A stretch of 55,346 nucleotides of DNA from Heyndrickxia acidiproducens DSM 23148 (GCF_000374345.1 NZ_KB893994.1:1-55346); one strand, 5' to 3'. Positions 1 through 8,332 are shown, counted from the stretch's first letter. Program-made: numbers and translations. Notes: generated by a model from the letters alone, not told the origin.

Positions 1-34
1 CTTCACCATGCTTGCTTTGTACGAACACTAACAT
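1..34 (-). CDS. IscB-type (RRXRR/PLMP domain) RNA-guided nuclease, N-terminal fragment cut by window edge
   Basis: Reading the minus strand from the ATG at 34-32 gives MLVFVQSKHGE before the sequence ends. IscB and related IS200/IS605 accessory proteins begin with this type of strand (VFV-x-S/D-K-x-G-x, normally followed by PLMP). A strong ribosome binding site (AAGGAGGG, complement of 42-49) lies seven bases upstream. The RuvC and HNH domains would lie left of the window, so IscB cannot be separated from IsrB (no HNH) or IshB, and intactness is unknown. The call rests on 11 residues, but the HEARO-like RNA directly upstream agrees with it. Confidence 0.7.
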   Translation of the reverse strand, partial: MLVFVQSKHGE

Positions 35-282
35 GAAGTGTCCCTCCTTTATTGGAGTGGTTTCCCATCCTCAATGTTATCTAACCTTCGCAACGTGGTT
101 CACTGTTCCTTCCCCTCAGAACTGTTTAGAGAGCCACGACAGAGCCATGAACTTGGGAATCATTCATGGGTGTCTACATGAAAGATAACGTAGCCCACAT
201 GGACTTAGAGTAGACAACTAGGGCTTTTTTCAAGCCCCCACTTCAATCAGACCGTAAGGCCGATAAGAGGTGGGTAGTTGAC
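35..282 (-). ncRNA. HEARO / omega RNA of an IscB-type element
   Basis: This roughly 250 nt non-coding stretch directly precedes the IscB-like start codon, which is where IscB omega RNA lies. On the minus strand it opens GTCAACTACCCACC. CAACTA (complement of 275-280) can pair with TAGTTG (complement of 215-220), closing a domain. Inside are a CGGCC-TTAC-GGTC hairpin, a CCCAC/GTGGG pairing and a GGGCTT-GAAA-AAGCCC hairpin. The 3' end holds the ribosome binding site of the nuclease gene. No strand has a convincing reading frame. In this family the guide is the flanking sequence directly 5' of the scaffold, here the complement of about 283-298. Exact ends need a covariance model. Confidence 0.72.
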
Positions 283-855
283 TCACTTATTCATGGCAGC
301 TAAAAAGTCGCCAAGCAAATCTTCCGGCTTTTCTTCCTTGTCCGGTTCTTCCGCCGCGGATTGTTCTTGCGTGGCGATGTGCCAGTCCAGCCGGTCCAGA
401 TCATCTTCATCTGCTGCTTCTGCCGGCATTTGTTCTTCGATTTGGGGTTGTACGGGCTGATCCGAAACCGGATTACTTTCTTCTGCCGGGTTCTCTTCCT
501 GCAAATAGAGCGCCTCATCAATATCGGTAGACCGGCTCGTTAATGCGGCAAATAACGCTGTTGCCCGCATCGGATCACTGATCAACTGATAAACAATACT
601 CCCGAGCATCGCTTCTGAATGTTCATGCTTCATCCAGTCATACTGCGCTTTATTCAGCTTTTGGGGTAATGGAATTGTGATCGTTTCTTTATCTTTTAAA
701 AGGGTCTGATTGATGCCCTGGATGACATATTCAGCGATTTTACTTGAAAAATTTCTTTTTTCCTTCTCCTTTAACTTCTGAATCTCTTTTAAAATATGGT
801 CTGGTGTATCAGAGGGAATCCGGAATGCAATTGTCTGGCCTCTTTTTATCTCCAT
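283..855 (-). CDS. parR: ParR-like ribbon-helix-helix partition adaptor
   Basis: A 190-residue protein encoded 11 bases downstream of parM. Residues about 7-50 (GQTIAFRIPSDTPDHILKEI and the helix after it) look like a ribbon-helix-helix DNA-binding domain. The middle is acidic and proline-rich. The C-terminus (DLLGDFLAAMNK) is a short amphipathic tail of the kind ParR uses to cap ParM filaments. By analogy with plasmid R1 it should bind the heptamer array upstream of parM, repress the operon and link DNA to the filament. An AAGGTG motif precedes the ATG. The TGA stop (285-283) directly abuts the omega RNA scaffold, so the mobile element entered right behind the gene without truncating it. Function is inferred from position and architecture; RHH proteins diverge too far to name on sequence alone. 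Confidence 0.7.
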   Translation of the reverse strand: MEIKRGQTIAFRIPSDTPDHILKEIQKLKEKEKRNFSSKIAEYVIQGINQTLLKDKETITIPLPQKLNKAQYDWMKHEHSEAMLGSIVYQLISDPMRATALFAALTSRSTDIDEALYLQEENPAEESNPVSDQPVQPQIEEQMPAEAADEDDLDRLDWHIATQEQSAAEEPDKEEKPEDLLGDFLAAMNK

Positions 856-866
856 CTCTTTTCACC

Positions 867-2045
867 TTACTTGGTTTCAACAACTTTCTTTCCTTTGTCT
901 TCCGGTTTGTTGTTTCTTCTTACAAAATCTGAGACTAGTTTATAATAAGCATTGGCCATCATCCAAATGCTTTCTTTTTCATCTTCAAAAAAGTCGATGT
1001 TATAACCGTCAAGGCTGTTATTTAATGTTTTCAAGTAATCTTTTAGGACAATGGAGCCCCCGCCGACAAAATAGCAAATCTCAGTCTGGGAATTCTTTTG
1101 CCATACATTGCGCAGCAGGCGGTATTGTTTTTTTGCCAGATCAAAAAGAATGCGGTCGGTAATTTCATGTACGCTTGTCCGGCTGCCTTTTACCATAATA
1201 TGATTGCGGTCGTGTTTTTTCGTAATAATATCGACCACATCGCGGCGGCTGTCCAGCTCAACCCCGTATTTGGTACGAATTTCTTCGCGGATCTGTTCAA
1301 GTGCTTCCGATACGCCGAGGTTAAATCCTTGCGCCCTGTCATCATCCACTGTCCTATTTTTAATGACCGCAATATCCGTTGACAATCCCCCAATATCCTG
1401 GATTAAGATACGTTTGTCAATCAGCTCTTTGTTTATGACATTGAGGTCGTTATCCATGACAAGGTTAATAAATGCCGCAAAACCTTCCGGGTAGACTTTG
1501 ACCTCATCAAATTTTATATTTACTTTCATCCCCTGGTATCGCGGCGTGACCAAAAATTCCACCTGGTGGACGGATCCGAGCAATTGAGATCTGTAGCCCG
1601 CGTCTTTCCCCTCTTTGACTTCACGGAGCGGGAGGCCGGTCCCCAGTGTATAGTTAGCGTCAATAACGTTTTGATTTCGGGTAAAAACTTTTGCGTTTTC
1701 TTCCCGGACCGCATCCAGCGCCAAACTTGTAAACAGCATGACAAGCGTCTGGTCTTCTTCTGACTTGCTGCTGCCCGGATCCAGTTCTGTTGCATTATCG
1801 CTTTTTGTCGCCAGCTCCCCGACACGGTAAATGACGTTATTTTCTTTCAGGGCAGGGGAGTGGACTTTTATATGGATCCCTTCAAGCGGGTTTTTCGAAT
1901 TCAATTCCTCAATCCCGATCACCGGCCGGTCTTCTATGTCTCTCGCAATTACATTGGGAATATTTAGTTCGTAATCAAATTTTCCGAAAATGGATTTTAA
2001 AGAATCATTGCCAACATCAATTGCCGCAATCCGAGTCTTACTCAT
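867..2045 (-). CDS. parM: ParM/StbA-family actin-like DNA segregation ATPase
   Basis: A 392-residue protein with the actin/Hsp70 nucleotide fold: phosphate-1 loop AIDVGNDSLKSIFG near residues 8-21 (Asp10, Lys17), phosphate-2 loop QDIGGLSTD near residue 217, and adenosine motif FVGGGS near 327-331. It belongs to the plasmid actin-like proteins that form polar filaments pushing replicon copies apart. The ATG follows GGGAGGA by a good distance. A sigma-A-like promoter lies at 2077-2105 and a 12-copy heptamer array begins 25 bases beyond it, giving the order parC-promoter-parM-parR of type II partition loci. This type is normally plasmid-borne; here it shares a contig with a chromosomal ParABS system. 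Confidence 0.85.
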   Translation of the reverse strand: MSKTRIAAIDVGNDSLKSIFGKFDYELNIPNVIARDIEDRPVIGIEELNSKNPLEGIHIKVHSPALKENNVIYRVGELATKSDNATELDPGSSKSEEDQTLVMLFTSLALDAVREENAKVFTRNQNVIDANYTLGTGLPLREVKEGKDAGYRSQLLGSVHQVEFLVTPRYQGMKVNIKFDEVKVYPEGFAAFINLVMDNDLNVINKELIDKRILIQDIGGLSTDIAVIKNRTVDDDRAQGFNLGVSEALEQIREEIRTKYGVELDSRRDVVDIITKKHDRNHIMVKGSRTSVHEITDRILFDLAKKQYRLLRNVWQKNSQTEICYFVGGGSIVLKDYLKTLNNSLDGYNIDFFEDEKESIWMMANAYYKLVSDFVRRNNKPEDKGKKVVETK

Positions 2046-2076
2046 ATTTTTTCCTCCCTTGTTCTTTCATATGTTA

Positions 2077-2105
2077 AGCATATAAGAGCTGGTAAAATTA
2101 ATCAA
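2077..2105 (-). promoter_or_regulatory. Sigma-A-like promoter of parM-parR
   Basis: On the minus strand TTGATT (2100-2105) and TATGCT (2077-2082) are separated by 17 bases, 32 bases before the parM start codon. The parC-like array begins immediately upstream, so ParR bound there could cover or bend the promoter region. Confidence 0.6.
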
Positions 2106-2130
2106 TAGTCGGAAACTTTTTAATAGATTT

Positions 2131-2305
2131 GTAAACATGTAAACATTTTTGTAAACATTAGAGAATCGTTGTGATATCAATATGTTTACGTGTTTGTAAA
2201 CATGTAAACAAATTTGTTTACATTTGTTTGCAAATACGCAAACATGCAAACAGTTTTGTAAACATTGGTTTGCAACTTGTAAACTTGTAAACAATTTTGT
2301 TTACA
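2131..2305. repeat. parC: parC-like centromere: array of GTAAACA heptamers in both orientations
   Basis: GTAAACA or its complement occurs at 2131, 2139, 2151, 2183 (inverted), 2196, 2204, 2215 (inverted), 2258, 2287 and 2299 (inverted). Variants GCAAACA at 2238 and 2246 and GTAAACT at 2279 bring the total to about 13 in 175 bases. Several pairs (2131/2139, 2196/2204, 2238/2246) have an eight-base period. Direct repeats directly upstream of parMR match the arrangement of plasmid centromeres bound by ParR. Binding is inferred from position. Two apparent reading frames here are low-complexity artefacts of the repeats. Confidence 0.72.
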
Positions 2306-2419
2306 GACTTTCGCATACAAGAAATGATAGCTTTTCCTTTGATTGAAACATCGTTTATAACTTGTCAAAATAGCTTATTTTTTCTCCATAAATGGGCTGG
2401 AATAATTTTCTACAAACAT

Positions 2420-2472
2420 TTCAATAGAATATTGAATCAAGTCATTGACAGGGTACGAATAATGGTTAAAAT
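2420..2472 (+). promoter_or_regulatory. Promoter of the MATE gene with adjacent palindrome
   Basis: TTGACA (2445-2450) and TAAAAT (2467-2472) are 16 bases apart and point at the MATE gene. A perfect inverted repeat, TTCAATA-GAA-TATTGAA (2420-2436), ends eight bases upstream of the -35 box, a placement typical of a regulator site. No regulator gene lies next to it. The rest of 2306-2560 shows nothing else. Confidence 0.55.
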
Positions 2473-2560
2473 GAGTCATAGTATTTGGAGGGAAACAGCC
2501 AATGCATCCTGCTGTATCTTACGGCATTTCATCATATTTTATATAAAAGGGGATTAAAAA

Positions 2561-3931
2561 TTGAACGAACAGCGCAACCATTTTCAAGATCAAACCCTGC
2601 TCAATATTTCCTGGCCGCTTTTTATTGAATTGTCTTTGCATATGGGAATCGGAATTATCGCAACCTTGATGCTCAGCCATTATTCTGATGATGCCGCTGC
2701 AGGAGTCGGGGTCGCCAACCAGTTGTTAACGATGTTTATTCTGGTTTTTAATGTGACCTCTGTCGGTGCTGTCATCCTGATCGGGCAAAAACTCGGTGCA
2801 GGCCGGATTAAGGAAGCACGGCGGGTGGCGCGTTCAGCATTCGGGCTGAATTTTTGGTTTGGTATTTTTATTGGCTTGATCGTTTTTGTTTTTGGGGAAA
2901 ATTTACTGGGTTTTTTTGATATTCACGGAAAAACGCAAGCATACGGGCTGTTATTTGTAAAGATCTGCGGGGCTTCACTATTTTTGGAATCCCTATCTCT
3001 GGCCCTGAGTGCCGTTTTGCGCAGCCACGGATACACAAAGGAATCCATGTTTGTGACCGTTCTAATGGACATGATCAGCATTGGCGGAAATATCCTCGCG
3101 ATTACCGGGATTTTCGGTTTACCAGTTACCGGTGTCGCCGGTGTATCCTGGGCAATTGTGGTTGCACGCCTTTTCGCAGTGCTGGCCCTGCTTCATTTTG
3201 TTTATCGGAGACTGGCTTTGAAACTGACATTTAAAGATACTGTAAGAATAAATAAAGAAGATATCCGCGGGCTTCTTGAAATCGGGATCCCTTCAGCGGG
3301 CGAAAACTTTTCCTATCAGTTTTCGCAGCTGATCATTACCGGGTTTATCGCAACGCTTGGTGCCTCATCGCTGGCAGCGCGGGTTTATGTCACCAATATT
3401 TCTATGATTTGTTATTTGTTTACACTGGCCATTGCTTCCGGCACACAGCTTTTGATTGCACGGTATATCGGTGCCAAGCAATATGACCGTGCACTCCACC
3501 GCGGCGTTAAAACCTTAAAACTGGCGATGGCTGCTTCATTTATCACATCACTGGCCATTGCCTTGATCGGGTCGCCGGTTATCCATGTCTTTACGGAAAA
3601 TCCCGGTATTCTGGCCGTCAGCCTGCCAATTTTATGGGCAATTGTTTTTACTGAACCGGGAAGGGCCATGAATATTGTCCTGATGAGTTCTTTAAAATCG
3701 GCCGGAGATGTAAGGTTTCCGGTTTACATCGGTATTTTTTCAATGTGGCTGATTGCGGTCAGCTTAAGTTATACATTCGGCATCCATTTCCACCTTGGTT
3801 TGCTGGGGATTTGGATTGCCCAAGGGCTTGATGAGTGGTTCCGTGGTGTATTTGCGACACGGCGCTGGCTGTCTAAGCCATGGTTTAAAAAAGAACTGGT
3901 ACGCGTTAGCGCTGAGCCAAATACATTGTGA
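2561..3931 (+). CDS. MATE-family multidrug/sodium efflux protein
   Basis: A 456-residue membrane protein with about 12 hydrophobic segments in two similar halves (roughly residues 15-220 and 240-440), as in MATE cation-coupled antiporters of the NorM/DinF type. Typical stretches are the N-terminal ISWPLFIELSLHM helix and the GQKLGAG loop near residues 76-85. It should export cationic drugs or metabolites across the cytoplasmic membrane; the substrate cannot be read from sequence. The start is TTG, supported by AAAGGGG about nine bases upstream. It is monocistronic, with its own promoter and a terminator at 3938-3972. Confidence 0.85.
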   Translation: MNEQRNHFQDQTLLNISWPLFIELSLHMGIGIIATLMLSHYSDDAAAGVGVANQLLTMFILVFNVTSVGAVILIGQKLGAGRIKEARRVARSAFGLNFWFGIFIGLIVFVFGENLLGFFDIHGKTQAYGLLFVKICGASLFLESLSLALSAVLRSHGYTKESMFVTVLMDMISIGGNILAITGIFGLPVTGVAGVSWAIVVARLFAVLALLHFVYRRLALKLTFKDTVRINKEDIRGLLEIGIPSAGENFSYQFSQLIITGFIATLGASSLAARVYVTNISMICYLFTLAIASGTQLLIARYIGAKQYDRALHRGVKTLKLAMAASFITSLAIALIGSPVIHVFTENPGILAVSLPILWAIVFTEPGRAMNIVLMSSLKSAGDVRFPVYIGIFSMWLIAVSLSYTFGIHFHLGLLGIWIAQGLDEWFRGVFATRRWLSKPWFKKELVRVSAEPNTL

Positions 3932-3937
3932 AAGACA

Positions 3938-3972
3938 GGGAGGTGTCCTAAAGCGGCACCTTCCTTTTTTAT
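3938..3972 (+). terminator. Rho-independent terminator after the MATE gene
   Basis: GGGAGGTG (3938-3945) pairs with CACCTTCC (3957-3964), followed by a T-rich tail. Confidence 0.75.
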
Positions 3973-4027
3973 TCCCCCCCTAAATATCAATCCCCAACCC
4001 CTTCCCCACATGAAAAACTATTGATAT

Positions 4028-4190
4028 GCGGGTTAAACGCAATCCCGGTCAAGAATTGCAAAAGTGCAGTTCATACGTGGAAGCGAACGCGGGCTTAAGC
4101 AAAAGTTTTATCCCAAATGCTGTTCATACGCGAAATGAACGCCAGTCCCGGCAAAAAATCGATTTCCAAAGTAGTTCATAAGCAGGAGGG
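4028..4190. repeat. Three degenerate about 52-bp tandem repeats upstream of the M6 protease gene
   Basis: GTTCATA occurs at 4069, 4122 and 4174, a period of 52-53 bases. Each copy is preceded by a purine/C-rich segment resembling (T)CCCGGCAAAA, and the first two are followed by GAACGC. Copies are imperfect. No gene is visible between 3972 and 4324, so this may be the control region of the protease or remains of an amplified intergenic element. Confidence 0.5.
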
Positions 4191-4324
4191 GAAGCTTACT
4201 CCAAAAGTCTCAATTTGAATTATTGTAAATTTTTAAAAGGATTATAAGCACGCGTGGAGAATCATTACCAAATACCGGCCAAATAATTGGCTTTTACACA
4301 TAAAAGTTGAGATGAGGAGGACAT

Positions 4325-6739
4325 ATGGTGAGAAGCTGGGGAAAGATTGTAAGTATACTATTTTTGACAGCGGGCCTGGTATTGGGGACCTCCTATTCAC
4401 CCGCTGCAGGCAAAGCGGACCAGGCAAAAGAAAAAACAGTGCAAACCGATTCAGCAAACCCGGGTGCACCGGTGGATTTAGCGATTGCAAATGATGAACG
4501 CCTAATCAAAATGCTAAAGGAAAAAGGAACGATTCCCAAAAATGCCACCGCGGATGAGCAAGAAAAAATCCTGCAACAATATTTGGAAAAATTGGCAAAG
4601 AGAAATGAAGCTGTAAAAAATCAGACAAATGGAACCATGGCCAAAAAGAGCGAGGCACTGAAAGAAAAAATAAAGGACAAAGTGAAGAAAAAAGGAATGA
4701 AGGCGTCAAAATATCATTCGAAATCGAATAAAGTAGCTGCGTTCCAGCCTGAAAAATGGACAGGCGGCACACGCAAAGATGATGTGCTCGTACTATTGAT
4801 TGATTTTCCCGATTTGCCGCATGGGAAAATTTCCAAAGATGACACGGATATGTACTACAGCGGAAGTGACGCCTATTCACACCAGCATTATCAGGATATG
4901 ATTTTCGGAGACAATGGTTACACCGGGCCTGATGGCAAAACAAAGCTTTCCATGAAACAATATTATGAACAGCAGTCCGGCGGCAGTTATACCATTGACG
5001 GGACGGTTGCCGGCTGGTATACGGCAAGCCACCCTGCTGCCTATTACGGCGCCCATTCTGCCACAGACGGAAATGACGCCAACCCAAGAGATTTAGTCAA
5101 AGAGGCGCTTGCCAAGGCCGCCCAGGATTCTTCAGTAGACTTAAGCAAATATGACCAGGAAGATACGTATGATCTTGATGGCGACAACAATAAACGTGAA
5201 CCGGACGGGATTATCGACCATCTGATGGTTATCCATTCCGGCGTCGGTGAAGAAGCGGGCGGCGGCAGCCTCGGTGAAAATGCCATATGGTCACACAGCT
5301 GGTCGCTGGCAAGCCCATACAATATTCCAAATACAAAAACTGATGTTCCTTATTGGGGCGGAAACCTGGCAGGCTTCGATTATACAATCGAACCGGAAGA
5401 TGGCGCAGCCGGCGTATTTGCACATGAATTCGGCCATGATCTTGGCCTTCCGGATGAGTATGATACGCTGTACAGCGGGTCAGGTGAACCGATCAGCTTT
5501 TGGTCAATCATGTCAAGCGGCAGTTGGGCCGGCGCCATTCCGGGAACAGAGCCATCCGGTTTCAGCCCGTACGATAAAGCGTACCTGCAGGCTTCCATGA
5601 CGACGGACGGTTTCACGCCAAATTGGCAAACCGGCACAGAAGTCGATTTCAACGAGATTACTTCCACAGGAAAAACATACCTGCTGGACGAAGCCAGTTC
5701 CAAAGGGACCAACAATGACGCGGTTAAAGTCAAACTGCCGGACAAAGTGACAGAAATCAACAAGCCGGCAAGCGGCAATCATGAATATTTCAGCGGCAGT
5801 GGCAACGATTTAAGTACCGCCATGACAAAAACAATTGATCTTTCAGCTGTATCTTCCGCCCAATTAACGTTTAAAGCCTGGTATTCAATCGAGCAGGACT
5901 ATGATTATGCCTCGATAAAAGTCAACGGGAAATCCATTCCGGGAAATATCACAACAACCAGCAACCCGAATGAAGCAAATCCCGGGAATGGCATCACCGG
6001 TGAATCGAACGGATGGGTGGACGCAAGCTTCGATCTATCCCGCTATGCAGGTCAAAAAATTACACTAAGCTTCAACTATGATACTGACCCGGGAGTAGCA
6101 CAAGCCGGATTCTTCGCGGATGATATCAAAGTAAGCGGCGATCACAATCTCCTTTTATCTGATAATGCGGAAGGGGATCCAGCTTTCGATTTTGACGGTT
6201 TTTCATTATCCGATGGAACAAAGAAAACGGCACAGTACTATTTGCTTGAATGGAGAACGCAAAACGGGACAGATGCCGGGCTTGCCCATGTCAACCGGCG
6301 CGGTACAATGCTTTCCTATGATCCGGGACTGCTCGTCTGGTATGTGGATGAATCCTATGATAACAACTGGACAGGTCCGGGCTACCACCCTGGTGAAGGA
6401 TTTCTGGGCATTGTGGATGCCGACCAGCACAACAATATTTGGCATGACCGCACAGGAGAAACTTGCGGCGCCAGCAGATGCCTGGCTTCGAACAGCTACC
6501 AAATGCATGATGCGGCATTCAGCCTTGACAAAGGAAAAGTTGTGAGAATTGGCGATAGAGCATCCTCTTACTTGATTGACAACCATAGGAAAAAAAGTTT
6601 GCTGTTTGATGACGCAAAAGACTACAGCAATCCGGAAAATCCTGATGTCGGCCGTAAAGTGCCGAAACTCGGATTAAAAGTGAAGCTGAAAGCAGACAGC
6701 AAGGATGGGAGGGTTGGAGAAATTTTACTTTATAAATAA
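4325..6739 (+). CDS. Secreted M6 metallopeptidase, immune inhibitor A type
   Basis: An 804-residue precursor close in length to Bacillus InhA. Residues 1 to about 28 form a Sec signal peptide (positive start, then SILFLTAGLVLG). A lysine/glutamate-rich propeptide follows to about 130. The peptidase domain carries HEFGHDLGLPDEYD with zinc ligands His367 and His371, catalytic Glu368 and third ligand Asp377, the M6 HExxHxxGxxD pattern. The C-terminal half has the beta-sandwich segments typical of the family (FDFDGFSLSDG near 620) and no PKD repeat. Such enzymes degrade host or environmental proteins; here the role could be nutritional. GAGGAGGA precedes the ATG. It is transcribed alone, and 6758-6796 is a terminator. 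Confidence 0.9.
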   Translation: MVRSWGKIVSILFLTAGLVLGTSYSPAAGKADQAKEKTVQTDSANPGAPVDLAIANDERLIKMLKEKGTIPKNATADEQEKILQQYLEKLAKRNEAVKNQTNGTMAKKSEALKEKIKDKVKKKGMKASKYHSKSNKVAAFQPEKWTGGTRKDDVLVLLIDFPDLPHGKISKDDTDMYYSGSDAYSHQHYQDMIFGDNGYTGPDGKTKLSMKQYYEQQSGGSYTIDGTVAGWYTASHPAAYYGAHSATDGNDANPRDLVKEALAKAAQDSSVDLSKYDQEDTYDLDGDNNKREPDGIIDHLMVIHSGVGEEAGGGSLGENAIWSHSWSLASPYNIPNTKTDVPYWGGNLAGFDYTIEPEDGAAGVFAHEFGHDLGLPDEYDTLYSGSGEPISFWSIMSSGSWAGAIPGTEPSGFSPYDKAYLQASMTTDGFTPNWQTGTEVDFNEITSTGKTYLLDEASSKGTNNDAVKVKLPDKVTEINKPASGNHEYFSGSGNDLSTAMTKTIDLSAVSSAQLTFKAWYSIEQDYDYASIKVNGKSIPGNITTTSNPNEANPGNGITGESNGWVDASFDLSRYAGQKITLSFNYDTDPGVAQAGFFADDIKVSGDHNLLLSDNAEGDPAFDFDGFSLSDGTKKTAQYYLLEWRTQNGTDAGLAHVNRRGTMLSYDPGLLVWYVDESYDNNWTGPGYHPGEGFLGIVDADQHNNIWHDRTGETCGASRCLASNSYQMHDAAFSLDKGKVVRIGDRASSYLIDNHRKKSLLFDDAKDYSNPENPDVGRKVPKLGLKVKLKADSKDGRVGEILLYK

Positions 6740-6757
6740 AGGATCAAAGAAGTTCCG

Positions 6758-6796
6758 GCCAATGGGCAGCGGCATTTACGGCCCGTTGGCTTTTTT
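6758..6796 (+). terminator. Terminator of the M6 peptidase gene
   Basis: GCCAATGGGC (6758-6767) pairs with GCCCGTTGGC (6781-6790) with one G-T pair, then TTTTTT. The remaining gap to 7033 holds only the probable peptidase T promoter, which I could not place firmly. Confidence 0.8.
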
Positions 6797-7033
6797 CGGT
6801 TATATTAATAATGATGTCAGCGCCTTTTCCGGCTGAATTACTTTTTTAGTAAAGCGCATCTCTCCTTAGTGTACGATTTTTATCCATGATTGCGGGAAAG
6901 CTAAACCATGGCTCTCCTCCTCCAGGCATGTACGCTCTTTTACAAAAAATATCACGAAACAGGCTCTAAATCCTGTGTCATGCATCCCTTTTTGGTAAAA
7001 TATACACATACGTTTTAAGAAGGAGTGAAAAAA

Positions 7034-8266
7034 GTGAAACAAGATCTGATCAACAGATTTACATCCTATGTAAAAGTCGATACACAATCCAATGAAGATC
7101 GTGAAACCTGCCCTTCCACCCCAGGCCAATTAACATTATTGAATATGCTGGTGGATGAATTAAAAGCAATTGGCATGGATGAAGTAACCATTGATGAAAA
7201 CGGGTATGTTTTTGCAACCTTGCCGGCAAATACCGACAAAAAAGTCCCGACAATCGGCTTCCTGGCTCATGTTGATACGGCGACTGACTTTACGGGAAAA
7301 AAGATTAACCCGAAAATTGTCGAAAATTACGACGGCAAACCGATTGTCTTAAATGAAAATCTGCGTGTGATCTTGTCTCCTGACGAGTATCCAAATTTAA
7401 AACATTATCTCGGCCAAACACTGATTACAACGGACGGTACAACGCTCCTCGGGGCAGATGATAAGGCCGGAGTAGCCGAAATCATGACAGCCATGGATTA
7501 TTTGCTTCACCATCCCGAAATCAAGCATGGCAAGATCAGGGTAGCCTTCACGCCGGATGAAGAAATCGGCAGGGGCCCGCATAAATTTAATGTTGACGCT
7601 TTTGCGGCGGATTTTGCTTATACCATGGACGGCGGCCCACTGGGAGAATTGGAATACGAAACCTTTAATGCCGCTTCGGCAAAAATTATTGTCCGCGGAA
7701 ATAACATCCACCCGGGAAGCGCCAAAGGAAAAATGGTTAATTCCGCAAAAATCGCCATGGAATTACATAGCCTGCTTCCTGAAGATGAGGTGCCGGAACT
7801 GACAGAAGGATACGAAGGCTTCTATCACCTTTTATCCATCCATGGTGATGTAGAACAGACCAAGCTCTCTTACATTATCCGTGACCATGACCGCACCAAA
7901 TTTGAAGCGAAAAAATCAAACCTCCAGTCTATCGTTAACAGTATGAAGGAAAAATACGGGCAGGAGAACATTTCACTGGAACTCAAAGACCAGTACTATA
8001 ACATGAAAGAGAAAATTGAACCGGTCAAAGAAATTGTCGATATCGCATACGAAGCCATGAAGAGCCTTGATATTGAGCCGGAAATCTCCCCTGTCCGCGG
8101 CGGCACGGACGGCTCCCAGTTATCCTATATGGGCCTGCCTACCCCGAATATTTTTGCCGGCGGGGAAAACATGCACGGCAAATATGAATATGTCTCGGTT
8201 GAAACCATGGAAAAAGCCGTGCAGGTGATCGTTGAGATTGCAAAACGTTTTGAACAAAAAGCTTAA
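7034..8266 (+). CDS. pepT: Peptidase T (tripeptide aminopeptidase)
   Basis: A 410-residue M20B metallopeptidase, the same length as B. subtilis PepT. It removes N-terminal residues from tripeptides in the cytosol using two zinc ions. Visible ligands are HVD (His79, Asp81), GADDKAG (Asp142) and DEEIGRG (Glu176/177). GTG at 7034 is chosen over an upstream in-frame GTG at 7025 because AAGGAG (7019-7025) would overlap the latter and is eight bases from the former. It sits alone between the secreted protease and a convergent exporter, and could act on peptides released by that protease, though the family is general housekeeping. Confidence 0.92.
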   Translation: MKQDLINRFTSYVKVDTQSNEDRETCPSTPGQLTLLNMLVDELKAIGMDEVTIDENGYVFATLPANTDKKVPTIGFLAHVDTATDFTGKKINPKIVENYDGKPIVLNENLRVILSPDEYPNLKHYLGQTLITTDGTTLLGADDKAGVAEIMTAMDYLLHHPEIKHGKIRVAFTPDEEIGRGPHKFNVDAFAADFAYTMDGGPLGELEYETFNAASAKIIVRGNNIHPGSAKGKMVNSAKIAMELHSLLPEDEVPELTEGYEGFYHLLSIHGDVEQTKLSYIIRDHDRTKFEAKKSNLQSIVNSMKEKYGQENISLELKDQYYNMKEKIEPVKEIVDIAYEAMKSLDIEPEISPVRGGTDGSQLSYMGLPTPNIFAGGENMHGKYEYVSVETMEKAVQVIVEIAKRFEQKA

Positions 8267-8289
8267 AGACCAACGAAAAAGTGGATGAA

Positions 8290-8332
8290 AAAAAAGGCTA
8301 ATCCTGCGCATATGGCGGATTAGCCTTTTTTA
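8290..8332. terminator. Bidirectional terminator between pepT and the MFS gene
   Basis: GGCTAATCC (8296-8304) pairs with GGATTAGCC (8317-8325), with an A run before and a T run after, so it can end both convergent transcripts. Confidence 0.85.

Noticed and set aside
1..282. TnpB right end with omega RNA
   Set aside because: The hairpins also suggest TnpB-type ends, but the reading frame that follows on the minus strand has an IscB-like start, and the RNA lies 5' of the gene, as in IscB and not TnpB.
2131..2305. CRISPR-like repeat array
   Set aside because: The units are 7-base, irregularly spaced and in both orientations, with no spacers of constant length and no cas genes. Their position before parMR explains them.
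2067..2368. Two overlapping minus-strand reading frames rich in Val-Tyr-Lys-Asn-Val
   Set aside because: They translate the parC heptamer array; no ribosome binding site or family match.
4506..5087. A 193-codon minus-strand frame inside the M6 protease
   Set aside because: It lies opposite a clear gene in a codon-biased frame and shows no recognisable protein.
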